A DNA stretch of 64,000 bases from positions 62,001 to 126,000 of the forward strand of contig NZ_JACJSI010000013.1 in the NCBI RefSeq assembly GCF_014698065.1, given 5' to 3'. This DNA comes from Nostoc flagelliforme FACHB-838 (GTDB lineage Bacteria; Cyanobacteriota; Cyanobacteriia; Cyanobacteriales; Nostocaceae). This document shows, piece by piece, positions 27,701-36,751 of the stretch. Positions within the stretch are counted from its first letter, which is position 1. Each line of letters starts with the position of its first letter. A program made the position numbers and the translations under genes. Below the pieces are notes generated by a model. The model was not told the DNA's origin. It made no database searches and saw nothing but the letters and a program-made list of their open reading frames with translations.

Positions 27701-30326
27701 CTTCTTTGAGCTAGGCGGACATTCGTTATTAGCAACTCAAGTTATTTCGCGTATTCGCAAAACTTTTGGGGTGGATATATCACTTCAACGTTTATTTGAA
27801 TTCCCTACTATTGCAGAACTAGCTAAAAATATTCAACAAACCAGTCATCAGGGTGTTTCTGCAATTAAGCCCGTTCCGCGCGATGCCTGCGGCGGGCGTA
27901 GCCATCGCAATTTACCTTTATCTTTTGCCCAAGCTAGATTATGGTTACTAGAACAGCTAAATCCTGGTAGCGATATCTACAATATGCCCGCATTAGTTCG
28001 CCTTGTGGGTGAGTTAAATGTAGAGGCGTTAGAGCAAAGTATTAACGAAATTATTCGCCGTCATGAAGTTTTACGTACTACCTTTAGTTTAGTTGATGGG
28101 CAACCATTACAGATAATTACCCCCGATGTGCAGCTAAAAATACCTGTAGTTGACTTGCGGGAATTGCCGAAAGTTCAACAAGAAACAGAAATTGAGCATT
28201 TGAGTATTAAAGAATTCCAACTTGCCTTTGATTTTACCCAAGCACCATTACTCAGATGCACGCTTTTACAGCTAGGCGAACAAGAACACATATTACTATT
28301 CACTATCCACCATATCGTTTTTGATGGTTGGTCACAGGGTGTATTAATTAGGGAGATAGCAGCACTTTACGCCGCCTTTGCTGTTGGTGAACCTTCTCCT
28401 TTACCAACATTACCTATTCAATATGTAGACTTTGCAGTTTGGCAACGTCAACACTTGCAAGGACAAAGACGAGAAACTTTACTCAGTTACTGGAAGCAGC
28501 AATTAGCAAACTTATCTGTTTTGCAACTACCCACAACCCGTCCCCGTGCTGAAGTGAAAACTAACCGGGGTGCTAGTCATAGTTTTGTGATACCTGCCTC
28601 GGTTGTGCAAGAAGTGCGTAGTTTACCGTCGAAGACATCGCTTTCTCAGCAAGCAGGTGTAACCTTATTTATGACGCTGCTGGCGAGTTTTAAAATCTTA
28701 CTGCAACGCTACAGCAACCAAGATGATATTGTTGTTGGTACAGATGTTGCTAACCGCAACCAAGCAGAAATTGAACAATTAATTGGATTCTTCGTTAACT
28801 TATTAGTCTTACGCACGGACTTAAGCGGAAATCCCACCTTCCTAGAGTTATTGCAACGTGTTCGCACACAAACATTAGCAGCTTATGCTCATCAAGATTT
28901 ACCTTTTGACGAGTTAGTTAGAGAATTACAACCTGAGCGAAATTTAAGTAATACAGTTCCATTATTTCAGGTGTTATTTGTCCTGCAAAATACACCTACA
29001 TCAGCCTTAGAATTACCAGAAATTACCTTAAATTTAATGGAATTAGAAGGCAGAAATGCTAGATTTGATTTAGCTTTGTTTTTGACAGATACTGAGCAAG
29101 GTATAGAAGGCAAATGGCAATATAACGCCGATTTATTTGCCCCAGATACTATTACTCAATTTACCAACCACTGGCAAACATTAATCAATAGCATTGTGAC
29201 TCAACCGCAGAGCCGCATCAATACATTAGAAATGCTTACGGAAGCAGAGAAATCACAAAAAACTATGCAACAACAAGAACGTAAATCCACTAAAAGACAA
29301 AAATTTATGAGCATTGCTCCTAAAGCAGTGAGTGTGTCAGTAGAGCAATTAATTAAAATAGATTATCTGCAAGAAGGGCAAAAATTTCCGCTTGTGATTC
29401 AGCCTAATATTGCAGAAGTTGATTTAATATCTTTGACTGCAAATAATCGAGATTATCTGGAAACAGAATTATTCAAACATGGAGCTATTTTATTTAGAGG
29501 TTTTAATGTAAAATCAGTTTCAGAGTTTGAAAATTTTGCTCAAACAATTTGTCCAAAATTATTTGCTGAATATGGGGACTTACCCCGCACTGGAGAAGGT
29601 GGCAAAGTTTATGGTTCTACTCCTTACCCAGCAGATAAAGCTATACTTTTACACAATGAAAGCTCCCATTTACATTGTTTTCCCTTAAAGATTTGGTTTT
29701 ACTGTGTTCAGCCTGCAACTGAAGGTGGAGAAACCCCAATTGTAGATTGTCGCAAAGCTTATCAATTGCTCAGTCCGCAATTGCGAGAAAAACTAGCTAC
29801 AAAACAACTAATGTACGTCAGAAATTTCGCTGAAGGTTTAGATGTTAGTTGGCAAAACTTCTTTCAAACCACAGATAAAAATGAAGTGGAAAATTATTGT
29901 CGTCAAGCCGGAATTGAGTTTGTATGGTATGATCAGAATGGTTTAGTGACTCGACAAAATCGCCCAGCTTTAGCAGTACATCCTAAAACTGACGAACCTG
30001 TATTTTTTAACCAAATTCAATTACACCATATCTCATATCTAGATACAGACGTTAGAGAATCGCTGCTATCAATATTTGGTGAGTCAAAGTTACCCCGTAA
30101 TGTTTACTTTGGTGATGGTACACCAATTACAGAAGACGAAATTGCCGAAATTGATGCAGTATATCAGCGATCGCACATTAGTTTCCCCTGGCAAAAAGGT
30201 GACATAATCATGCTAGATAATATGCTGGCTGCTCACGGCAGAAACCCCTTTGTTGGACAGCGTAAAATTGTTGTTGCAATGGGAGAAATGACTAATAGTA
30301 AAGATATTAATACTCCTAAAAATTAA
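24729..30326 (+). CDS. NRPS C(DCL)-A(Gly)-T-C with C-terminal aspartate beta-hydroxylase domain
   Basis: Residues 1-440 are a condensation domain of the type that accepts a D-configured donor: it opens YPLSPMQQGILFHTLY and has THHHLLLDGWSSS, matching the E domain at the end of the preceding PKS. The A domain (about 460-960; YIIYTSGSTGKPKG) has the code DILQLGLIWK, the Gly pattern. T has FFELGGHSLLAT (about 993). A second C domain (about 1040-1480; HHIVFDGW) follows. The last 320 residues are an SyrP/TauD-like hydroxylase: AILFRGFN, LLHNESS (His-x-Glu, about 1642) and MLAAHGRNPFVGQRK (distal His about 1834). This C-plus-hydroxylase end must work with the interface-A(Asp)-T start of the next protein. 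An in-frame repeat lies at 27881-27907. Confidence 0.9.
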   Translation: MKNIDEFYPLSPMQQGILFHTLYAPKSGVYVEQLSCDIQGDLNIALFQQAWQKLVEKHSILRTSFIWEGIKEAVQVVHKQVKLPWQQQDLSKLELIEQQEHIETCLVAEREKGFEISQAPLMRLKLLQLTEKHYKFIWTHHHLLLDGWSSSLLLQELFTCYQALNQGEDIQLQKPRPYRDYIAWLQKQNLSSAEIFWKKYLKGFTTVTSVGVEQNLSNQISENKNYNTQILRLSTTETTSLQSLARQQQLTLNTILQGAWAILLSRYSGENDIVFGGVVSGRPTNLAGVESMVGVFINTLPVRVSINPKEFLIPWLKQLQRQQNEVRQYEYTPLIEIQKWSKIATGQPLFESIFNFHNYPLNSSLQQPIDNLKISNIDSFIHPHYPLTISVQVDSELSLKVSCDRTRFNNDKIARMLGHLQTLLLGMVANPEQCIGELPLLTATERYQLLEEWNNTQVDYPQDLCIHQLVEAQVEKTPDAVAVVFENQQLTYRELNAKANQLAHYLQKLGVEKEVLVGICVERSLEMIIALLATLKAGGAYIPLDPTLPQERLAFMLEDSQISVLLTQQHLLTTLPLHHAKAICLDSNWENITAYQQNPVDINTDASNLSYIIYTSGSTGKPKGVQITHRSVVNFLIAMQQKLPLTNTDNLLSVTTLSFDIAVLEIFLPLITGAKLILASREVATDGIQLLQQLNNSAATFMQATPATWRMLLDAGWEGNGQLKILCGGEALPQNLASQLRQRAASIWNLYGPTETTIWSTIHQVDEREAIVPIGRPIANTQIYILDKYLQPVPVGFPGELYIGGAGLARGYFNQPELTKEKFIHNPFKLETLLYKTGDLARYLPTGDIEYLGRIDYQVKLRGFRIELGEIETLLEQHSAVHQCVVMVREDVPVNQRLVAYLVTKNVTIDELRQYLRQKLPEYMIPSAFVFLISLPLTPNKKVNRRALPAPENNSLELASTFVAPRHPVEEVLVEIWTQVLGVSQVSIHDNFFELGGHSLLATQVISRIRKTFGVDISLQRLFEFPTIAELAKNIQQTSHQGVSAIKPVPRDACGGRSHRNLPLSFAQARLWLLEQLNPGSDIYNMPALVRLVGELNVEALEQSINEIIRRHEVLRTTFSLVDGQPLQIITPDVQLKIPVVDLRELPKVQQETEIEHLSIKEFQLAFDFTQAPLLRCTLLQLGEQEHILLFTIHHIVFDGWSQGVLIREIAALYAAFAVGEPSPLPTLPIQYVDFAVWQRQHLQGQRRETLLSYWKQQLANLSVLQLPTTRPRAEVKTNRGASHSFVIPASVVQEVRSLPSKTSLSQQAGVTLFMTLLASFKILLQRYSNQDDIVVGTDVANRNQAEIEQLIGFFVNLLVLRTDLSGNPTFLELLQRVRTQTLAAYAHQDLPFDELVRELQPERNLSNTVPLFQVLFVLQNTPTSALELPEITLNLMELEGRNARFDLALFLTDTEQGIEGKWQYNADLFAPDTITQFTNHWQTLINSIVTQPQSRINTLEMLTEAEKSQKTMQQQERKSTKRQKFMSIAPKAVSVSVEQLIKIDYLQEGQKFPLVIQPNIAEVDLISLTANNRDYLETELFKHGAILFRGFNVKSVSEFENFAQTICPKLFAEYGDLPRTGEGGKVYGSTPYPADKAILLHNESSHLHCFPLKIWFYCVQPATEGGETPIVDCRKAYQLLSPQLREKLATKQLMYVRNFAEGLDVSWQNFFQTTDKNEVENYCRQAGIEFVWYDQNGLVTRQNRPALAVHPKTDEPVFFNQIQLHHISYLDTDVRESLLSIFGESKLPRNVYFGDGTPITEDEIAEIDAVYQRSHISFPWQKGDIIMLDNMLAAHGRNPFVGQRKIVVAMGEMTNSKDINTPKN
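27881..27907. repeat. Short dispersed repeat inserted in frame between T and C domains
   Basis: The usual start of a C domain here is KPVPR followed by NLPLSFAQ. Between them 27 bases (GATGCCTGCGGCGGGCG and on to CATCGC) encode DACGGRSHR. The flanks GCGCGAT and CATCGC are HIP1-like. The insert keeps the frame and lies in a linker. Confidence 0.7.
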
Positions 30327-30376
30327 TCCTCTGTGTTTACTTCGCTCGCCTCTGCGTTAAACAATCTTAAATCAAT

Positions 30377-33300
30377 ATGCAAACTGAAACTATTAGCGGC
30401 TTTCGGCTCGCACCTCAACAAAAAAAACTGTGGAATTTACAACAAAATAGTTCTGCTTTCTGCTCGCAAGCGAGTATTTTGATTGAAGGCAATCTCCAAC
30501 CAGAGATTCTGCAAAAGGCTATTGAGGATGTTGTCAATCGTCATGACATCCTGAGAACCAGTTTTTATTGCCTACCTGGAATTAAAACTCCAGTAATGGT
30601 AGTCGCAGATAAGAGTTCATTTAATTCGGAATATCTAGATTTAAGTGGTTTATTGCCGGAAGATATTTCTACGAAAACTCAAGAATTACTCTGGAAAGCG
30701 CGACAGGAATATCAAAATATCTCTCAAGTTTCTCCACTAAGTTTATATGTAATCAAGCTGTCAGATACTCAGCATATTTTAATTATTTCTCTACCCGCAT
30801 TATGTGCTGATACTAGAACAATCAAAAATTTAGCTAATCAAATTAGTCAAGCTTACTCTCACTGCTGTCAAGGTAAGACATTAAGCGAGGAATATGTACA
30901 ATATGTACAATTATCTGAATGGCAGAATCAATTACTTGAAGATGAAGATGCAGAGGAAGCTCAAGAATATTGGCAGCAGCAAAAAACTAGCTCTTTAGCA
31001 GTATTAAAATTACCTAATGAACGCCAAGTAAATAATCAGCAATTTGTAACTGATAGTGATCAATTAGTTATTAGCCAAGAATTATCTGATAAAATTCATT
31101 ATTTTGCCCAAAAGTATGATAAAACAACTGATGTCATCTTACTAGCCTGTTGGCATATACTAATTTATCGACTAACAGGAGAGTCAGAAATTGTTATAGG
31201 TACAGCAAGCGATCGCCGTGAATATGAAGAGTTACATAATGTACTTGGTTTGTTAGCAACTTGGCTACCAATTAAAACTAAATTTACATCTAACTTAAAC
31301 TTTATAGAAGTATTAGCAGCAGTAGGGCAAACATTAGAAAATGCTGCTGAATGGCAAGATTATTTTGTTCCTGAAGCTGTGGAGCAGGATAAATTAATAG
31401 CTTTTCCTATCGGCTTTGAATTTGAAAATATTTCTGAAACTAAATTTGATAATACCGAAGTAACATTCGCTTTACAGGAAATCTACAGCTTTATTGAACC
31501 TTTTAAAGTAAAACTCACTTGTTTACAAAGTAATGATAGTTTAGTTGCAAAGTTTTACTATGATATTAATTATTTTTCTAAACAAACAATTCAACAACTA
31601 GCAAAAATTTTTCAAGTATTATTAATAAATTTTATCAACAATCCACACGTACCTATTAGTAAATTAGGAATACTCAGCCCCAGCGAACGTCAACAACTGT
31701 TAGTTGAGTTTAACCAAACAAAGACTGATTACCAGCACGATAAATGTATTCATCAGTTATTTGAAGAACAGGTAGAAAAAGCGCCTGATGCTGTAGCAGT
31801 AGTGTTTGACAATGGAGAATTAACCTATGCTGAATTAAACCGCGAAGCTAATCAATTAGCTCACTACCTACAAAAGTTGGGAGTAAAACCAGAAGTAGTA
31901 GTGGGAATTTGTGTAGAGCGATCGCCAAAATTTATAATATCCTTATTGGCTGTTCTCAAAGCTGGCGGTGCCTACCTCCCACTCGATTCCAACCTTCCCC
32001 AAGAGGCCTTACAGTTTCGCTTACAAGATGCTCAAGCATCGGTTTTAATTAGGGAACAAAGAAATAGTGAAAGCTTTATCAATATCACAGAGGTAAACTT
32101 AAATACTGATTGGGCAATTATTTCTCAAGAAAGTACCGAAAACCTCATTAATCAGAATATTAAGCCGGAAAATCTAGTTTATATAATCTATACTTCCGGT
32201 TCTACTGGTAAACCTAAAGGCGTTGCAGTTGAGTATCAACAGCTGCTTAATTACTTGTACGGGATATTGCCGAAACTGCAACTTCCGGCTAATGCAAGTT
32301 ATGCAAGCGTTTCCACCTTCGCCGCAGATTTAGGAAACACCGTCATTTTCCCTTGTCTGTGCAGTGGTGGATGTCTGCATATCTTATCTTGGGAACGCGC
32401 ATCAGATCCGGCTGGGTTAGCTACTTATTTCCGCCGCCATCCTATCGACTGCGTGAAAATAGTTCCCTCTCATTTAGCAGCTTTGTTAAGTTCTGAGTGT
32501 TGGGAAATCTTACCTCATCAGTTACTCATTCTCGGCGGTGAGGCAGCTGATTGGAATTTGATTGAGAAAATACAAAAGAATGCGCCTCAGTGTCGAATTC
32601 TCAATCACTATGGCCCCACAGAAACAACTGTTGGTGTATTGACTTACTCAGTAGGAGAAAAAATTCCGGAAACTGCAACGGTTCCCATCGGTAAACCAAT
32701 TGCGAACACCCAGATTTACGTATTAGATGCAAATCTGCAACCAGTTCCTTTAGGGGTAGCAGGAGAACTGTATATTGGCGGTAACTCCCTAGCGCGGGGA
32801 TATTTAAACCAACCTGAGTTAACAGCGGAAAGATTTATTCATAATCCCTTCAGTAATAGTGAACAGCAATTTTACAAAACAGGCGATCGCGTCCGCTATC
32901 TGTCTGATGGTAATCTAGAATTTCTTGGTCGTCTCGACAATCAGGTGAAAATTAGAGGCTACCGCATTGAACTAGGCGAAATCTCCATAGCCTTGAGTCA
33001 ACACCCAGCAGTTAGGGAAAGTGTAGTGATTGCGAGGGAAGACATATCAGGAGAAAAGCGCCTTGTCAGCTACATAGTCCCTACATCTCATTCAGTATCA
33101 GATCATGACTTCCGCAACTTCCTAAAAGCAAAGTTGCCGGAGTACATGATACCCACATCCTTTGTCATTCTCAAAGCATTACCTCTCACCGCTAACGGTA
33201 AATTAGACCGTAATGCTTTACCTGTACCAGAAGAAATAGTCAGTAGAGAAACAACCTTTATTGCTCCTCGTACCCCTGTAGAAGAAGTATTAGCAGGTAT

Positions 33301-36300
33301 TTGGGCGCAATTGTTGGGTATACCACAGGTAAGTATTGATGATAATTTCTTTGACTTGGGTGGACACTCCCTACTTGCTACTCAAGTAGTTTCCCGCATC
33401 CGCACTACCTTTAGCGTAGAAATTCCTTTACTACAACTTTTTGAAACTGCAAATTTAGCAGCACTAGCGGCGCAGATCGAAATTGCAATACGGGGTCAAC
33501 AACAGGAAATCACAACCATTACCCCCGTTCCTAAAAATCAAAATTTCCCCCTATCTTTTGCTCAACAAAGACTGTGGTTTTTTGACCAATTTGAACCGGG
33601 TAGTCCATCATATAATTTGCCTAGAGCAGTGCGGTTACAGGGAAAACTAAATATCAATGCACTTTCAGCTAGTCTTAACGAAATTATTAGACGACATGAA
33701 ATTTTGCGAACCAGTTTTGTAATATCTGATGGGAAACCAATCCAGGTAATTTCTACCTCAATAAACTTGCCATTACCAGTAGTAGATTTACAAAATATTC
33801 CCCAAGAACAGCGAGTAGCAGAACTATCTCGCCTAACTAAAGAAGAAGCACAAACAGGATTTGACCTCACTCAAGCACCATTATTACGAGTGCAACTGCT
33901 GCAATTAGATGCAGAAGATCATATAATTTTACTCACGTTGCATCATATTGTTTCTGATGGTTGGTCAACAGAGATATTAATTCGAGAAGTAGCTACACTA
34001 TATACAGATTTGAGTTATGGTAGGCCTTCTTCTTTGCCACAATTATCTATACAATATGCAGACTTTGCTGTTTGGCAAAGACAATGGTTAGAAGGAGAAG
34101 CATTAAAGAATCAACTTGCTTATTGGCAGCAGCAACTATCTGGTGAATTACCAATATTGCAACTACCTACTGACCGTCCTCGTCCCATAGTCCAAACCTA
34201 CGCTGGAAACACCCTATCATTTGTCCTGCCAAAAAGCTTAAGTGACGAATTAAAAAATCTTTCAAAACAAGAAAGTGCCACTTTATTTATGACACTGTTA
34301 GCAGCGTTTAAAACCTTACTATATCGCTACACAAATCAAAGCGATATTTTAATTGGTTCGCCTATTGCTAACAGAAACAGAGCAGAAATTGAAAATTTAA
34401 TTGGCTTCTTTGTTAATACTTTGGTATTACGAAGTAACCTATCTGGTAATCCTACTTTTCGTGATTTGCTCAAACAAGTGCGAGAAGTTGCACTAGAGGC
34501 TTATGCTCATCAAGATTTGCCATTTGAAAAGTTGGTAGAAGAAATCCAACCAGAACGCAATTTAAGCCATAATCCTCTTTTCCAGGTAATGTTTGTGCTG
34601 CAAAATGCACCAATGAGACAATTAGAATTGCCTGGATTAATGGTAGAACCTCTAGAAAATAAAGGCACAACAGCTAAGTTTGACCTAAGTTTAGTTATAG
34701 AAGATGTAGAGCAGGGATTAATTGTTAATTTTGAATACAATATAGATTTATTTGATGAAATAACAATTTCACGTTTAGCTGCAAACTTTGAAGTTTTGCT
34801 AACAGGAATTGTTACTAATCCTCAGCAGCATCTTTGGGAGTTGCCTTTATTAACCGCTACTGAAACACAGCAGTTATTAGAGTGGAGTCAGGGTGAAATT
34901 AGTTTACAACCGGAATTATGTTTGCATCAAATATTTGAAGCACAGGTAGAGAAAAACCCTGATGCTATAGCAGTAGTATTTGAAAATGAATATTTAACCT
35001 ATAAAGAACTTAATCAAAGAGCCAATCAACTCGCTCATTACTTGCAAAAACAGGGAGTAAAAAAAGAGGTATTAGTGGGGATTTGTGTAGAGCGATCGCT
35101 CTACATGGTCATTAGCATCATAGCAATACTCAAAGCAGGCGGTGCATACATCCCCCTAGACCCAGCCTATCCACAAGAACGCTTAGGCTACACGTTGGCA
35201 GATGCCCAAATTTCGGTACTATTAACCCAAAAACATCTATTAGAAATATTACCTGCACACAACACCCAAACTATCTGTCTAGACCAAGACGAGAACTTAT
35301 TCATTACCCAAAGCACCGCTAACCCCATTAGTCAATCCACACCAGATAACTTAGCGTATGTAATTTACACCTCCGGTTCTACAGGTCAACCCAAAGGTGT
35401 ATTAATCGACCATAGTAATGTTGTCCGTTTGTTTACGGTGGTGCAACCTTGGTACAACTTCCATCAACAGGATGTTTGGACACTGTTCCACTCTTATGCT
35501 TTTGATTTCTCAGTTTGGGAAATTTGGGGTGCTTTACTCTATGGTGGAAAACTTGTTGTTGTACCTTACTGGATGAGCAGAACTCCTGAAGCATTTTATG
35601 AATTATTGTCCAAAGAGCAAGTAACAGTTTTAAATCAAACGCCCTCAGCTTTTCGCCAACTTATTCAAGTAGAACAATCAGTTAGTGAACTTCCTTTTTT
35701 AAACCTGCGTTTAATCATCTTTGGTGGTGAAGCTCTAGACATCCAAAGTTTGCAGCCTTGGTTTGCTCGTCATGGAGATGAATCACCCCAATTGGTGAAT
35801 ATGTACGGGATTACAGAAACCACCGTCCATGTTACCTATCGACCGCTAACTAAAGCTGATTTGCACACAACAGCTAGTGTGATTGGTAGACCAATTCCTG
35901 ATTTACAAGTTTATCTATTAGATAAAAATCAGCAATTAGTACCCATTGGTGTTCCTGGTGAAATGTATATTGGTGGTGCTGGTTTAGCTCGTGGTTATCT
36001 CAATCGCCCTGATATCACCCAAGAACGGTTTATTGTTCATCCTTTGAGCAAGCAAGGCAAACTTTATAAGTCTGGTGATTTAGCCCGTTATTTACCTAAT
36101 GGTGACATTGAATACCTGGGACGCATTGACCATCAGGTGAAAATTCGCGGCTTCCGCATCGAATTGGGTGAGATTGAATCAGTATTAAATAAATATCCCG
36201 ACGTACAAGCAAATGTAGTGATAGCGCGGGAGGATAAACCAGGTGATCAACGCTTGGTAGCTTATTTAGTTAGCAAATCACAGCAAGACATTAATACTTT

Positions 36301-36751
36301 TAAACTTCGCAGCTTTTTAGAAGAAAAACTTCCTAGTTATATGCTACCAACGGCGTTTGTTATCTTAGATAAACTGCCTTTAACCTCCAATGGTAAAGTA
36401 GACCGTAAAGCTTTACCTACACCAGATACAACAACTAAAATGTCAGCAAGCTTTGTCCCGCCCCGTACACCGACAGAACAGATAATAGCTGATATTTGGG
36501 CTGAGGTTTTAGGACAAGAACAAATAGGTATTTACGACAGCTTCTTTGAGTTGGGAGGACATTCACTTTTGGCTACACAAGTTATTTCTCGATTGCGTGA
36601 GGCGTTCAAAATCGATTTACCTTTACGTAGCTTGTTTGAAAATCCGATAGTGATAAATCTAGTGGAGCGAATAGAGGAAATTTTGACAGTACAAAAGTTG
36701 CAGGCTGTGCCTATGCAAATGGTGGACGACAGAGAGGAAATAGAACTATGA
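30377..36751 (+). CDS. NRPS interface-A(Asp)-T-C-A(Thr)-T
   Basis: The first 440 residues are fold-related to a condensation domain (LAPQQKKLWNLQQNSS; VNRHDILRTSF), but the HHxxxDG catalytic motif is replaced by LPALCADTRT. This matches 'interface' domains that recruit aspartate beta-hydroxylases in siderophore NRPSs. The A domain that follows (YIIYTSGSTGKPKG, about 603) has an unusual pocket start (TFAADLGNTVIFP); with Asp placed at position 235 the code reads DLTKIGHVGK, the Asp pattern. T: FFDLGGHSLLAT (about 992). C: HHIVSDGW (about 1189). Second A: code DFWNIGMVHK, the Thr pattern. T: FFELGGHSLLAT (about 2056). The acidic tail after VERIEEIL probably docks to the TubC-type N-terminus of the next protein, whose ATG overlaps the stop by 4 nt. 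The interface-A-T module should carry Asp while the preceding hydroxylase acts on it. Confidence 0.9.
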   Translation: MQTETISGFRLAPQQKKLWNLQQNSSAFCSQASILIEGNLQPEILQKAIEDVVNRHDILRTSFYCLPGIKTPVMVVADKSSFNSEYLDLSGLLPEDISTKTQELLWKARQEYQNISQVSPLSLYVIKLSDTQHILIISLPALCADTRTIKNLANQISQAYSHCCQGKTLSEEYVQYVQLSEWQNQLLEDEDAEEAQEYWQQQKTSSLAVLKLPNERQVNNQQFVTDSDQLVISQELSDKIHYFAQKYDKTTDVILLACWHILIYRLTGESEIVIGTASDRREYEELHNVLGLLATWLPIKTKFTSNLNFIEVLAAVGQTLENAAEWQDYFVPEAVEQDKLIAFPIGFEFENISETKFDNTEVTFALQEIYSFIEPFKVKLTCLQSNDSLVAKFYYDINYFSKQTIQQLAKIFQVLLINFINNPHVPISKLGILSPSERQQLLVEFNQTKTDYQHDKCIHQLFEEQVEKAPDAVAVVFDNGELTYAELNREANQLAHYLQKLGVKPEVVVGICVERSPKFIISLLAVLKAGGAYLPLDSNLPQEALQFRLQDAQASVLIREQRNSESFINITEVNLNTDWAIISQESTENLINQNIKPENLVYIIYTSGSTGKPKGVAVEYQQLLNYLYGILPKLQLPANASYASVSTFAADLGNTVIFPCLCSGGCLHILSWERASDPAGLATYFRRHPIDCVKIVPSHLAALLSSECWEILPHQLLILGGEAADWNLIEKIQKNAPQCRILNHYGPTETTVGVLTYSVGEKIPETATVPIGKPIANTQIYVLDANLQPVPLGVAGELYIGGNSLARGYLNQPELTAERFIHNPFSNSEQQFYKTGDRVRYLSDGNLEFLGRLDNQVKIRGYRIELGEISIALSQHPAVRESVVIAREDISGEKRLVSYIVPTSHSVSDHDFRNFLKAKLPEYMIPTSFVILKALPLTANGKLDRNALPVPEEIVSRETTFIAPRTPVEEVLAGIWAQLLGIPQVSIDDNFFDLGGHSLLATQVVSRIRTTFSVEIPLLQLFETANLAALAAQIEIAIRGQQQEITTITPVPKNQNFPLSFAQQRLWFFDQFEPGSPSYNLPRAVRLQGKLNINALSASLNEIIRRHEILRTSFVISDGKPIQVISTSINLPLPVVDLQNIPQEQRVAELSRLTKEEAQTGFDLTQAPLLRVQLLQLDAEDHIILLTLHHIVSDGWSTEILIREVATLYTDLSYGRPSSLPQLSIQYADFAVWQRQWLEGEALKNQLAYWQQQLSGELPILQLPTDRPRPIVQTYAGNTLSFVLPKSLSDELKNLSKQESATLFMTLLAAFKTLLYRYTNQSDILIGSPIANRNRAEIENLIGFFVNTLVLRSNLSGNPTFRDLLKQVREVALEAYAHQDLPFEKLVEEIQPERNLSHNPLFQVMFVLQNAPMRQLELPGLMVEPLENKGTTAKFDLSLVIEDVEQGLIVNFEYNIDLFDEITISRLAANFEVLLTGIVTNPQQHLWELPLLTATETQQLLEWSQGEISLQPELCLHQIFEAQVEKNPDAIAVVFENEYLTYKELNQRANQLAHYLQKQGVKKEVLVGICVERSLYMVISIIAILKAGGAYIPLDPAYPQERLGYTLADAQISVLLTQKHLLEILPAHNTQTICLDQDENLFITQSTANPISQSTPDNLAYVIYTSGSTGQPKGVLIDHSNVVRLFTVVQPWYNFHQQDVWTLFHSYAFDFSVWEIWGALLYGGKLVVVPYWMSRTPEAFYELLSKEQVTVLNQTPSAFRQLIQVEQSVSELPFLNLRLIIFGGEALDIQSLQPWFARHGDESPQLVNMYGITETTVHVTYRPLTKADLHTTASVIGRPIPDLQVYLLDKNQQLVPIGVPGEMYIGGAGLARGYLNRPDITQERFIVHPLSKQGKLYKSGDLARYLPNGDIEYLGRIDHQVKIRGFRIELGEIESVLNKYPDVQANVVIAREDKPGDQRLVAYLVSKSQQDINTFKLRSFLEEKLPSYMLPTAFVILDKLPLTSNGKVDRKALPTPDTTTKMSASFVPPRTPTEQIIADIWAEVLGQEQIGIYDSFFELGGHSLLATQVISRLREAFKIDLPLRSLFENPIVINLVERIEEILTVQKLQAVPMQMVDDREEIEL
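35720..36105. repeat. 386-nt tract identical to 39151-39536 (Thr A domains)
   Basis: Reading both copies line by line I find no difference across 386 nt (offset 3,431), including synonymous positions. The tract spans the second half of the A domain, from the FGGEAL motif to the GDLARYLP region. A second identical stretch (about 35440-35572) covers the FDFSVWE pocket. Flanking sequence differs at many third positions, so this is a recent conversion or duplication patch. Confidence 0.85.

Noticed and set aside
30377-31680. First domain of this NRPS as an active condensation domain
   Set aside because: The HHxxxDG motif is absent (LPALCADTRT); position after a hydroxylase and before an Asp-type A domain fits an interface domain.
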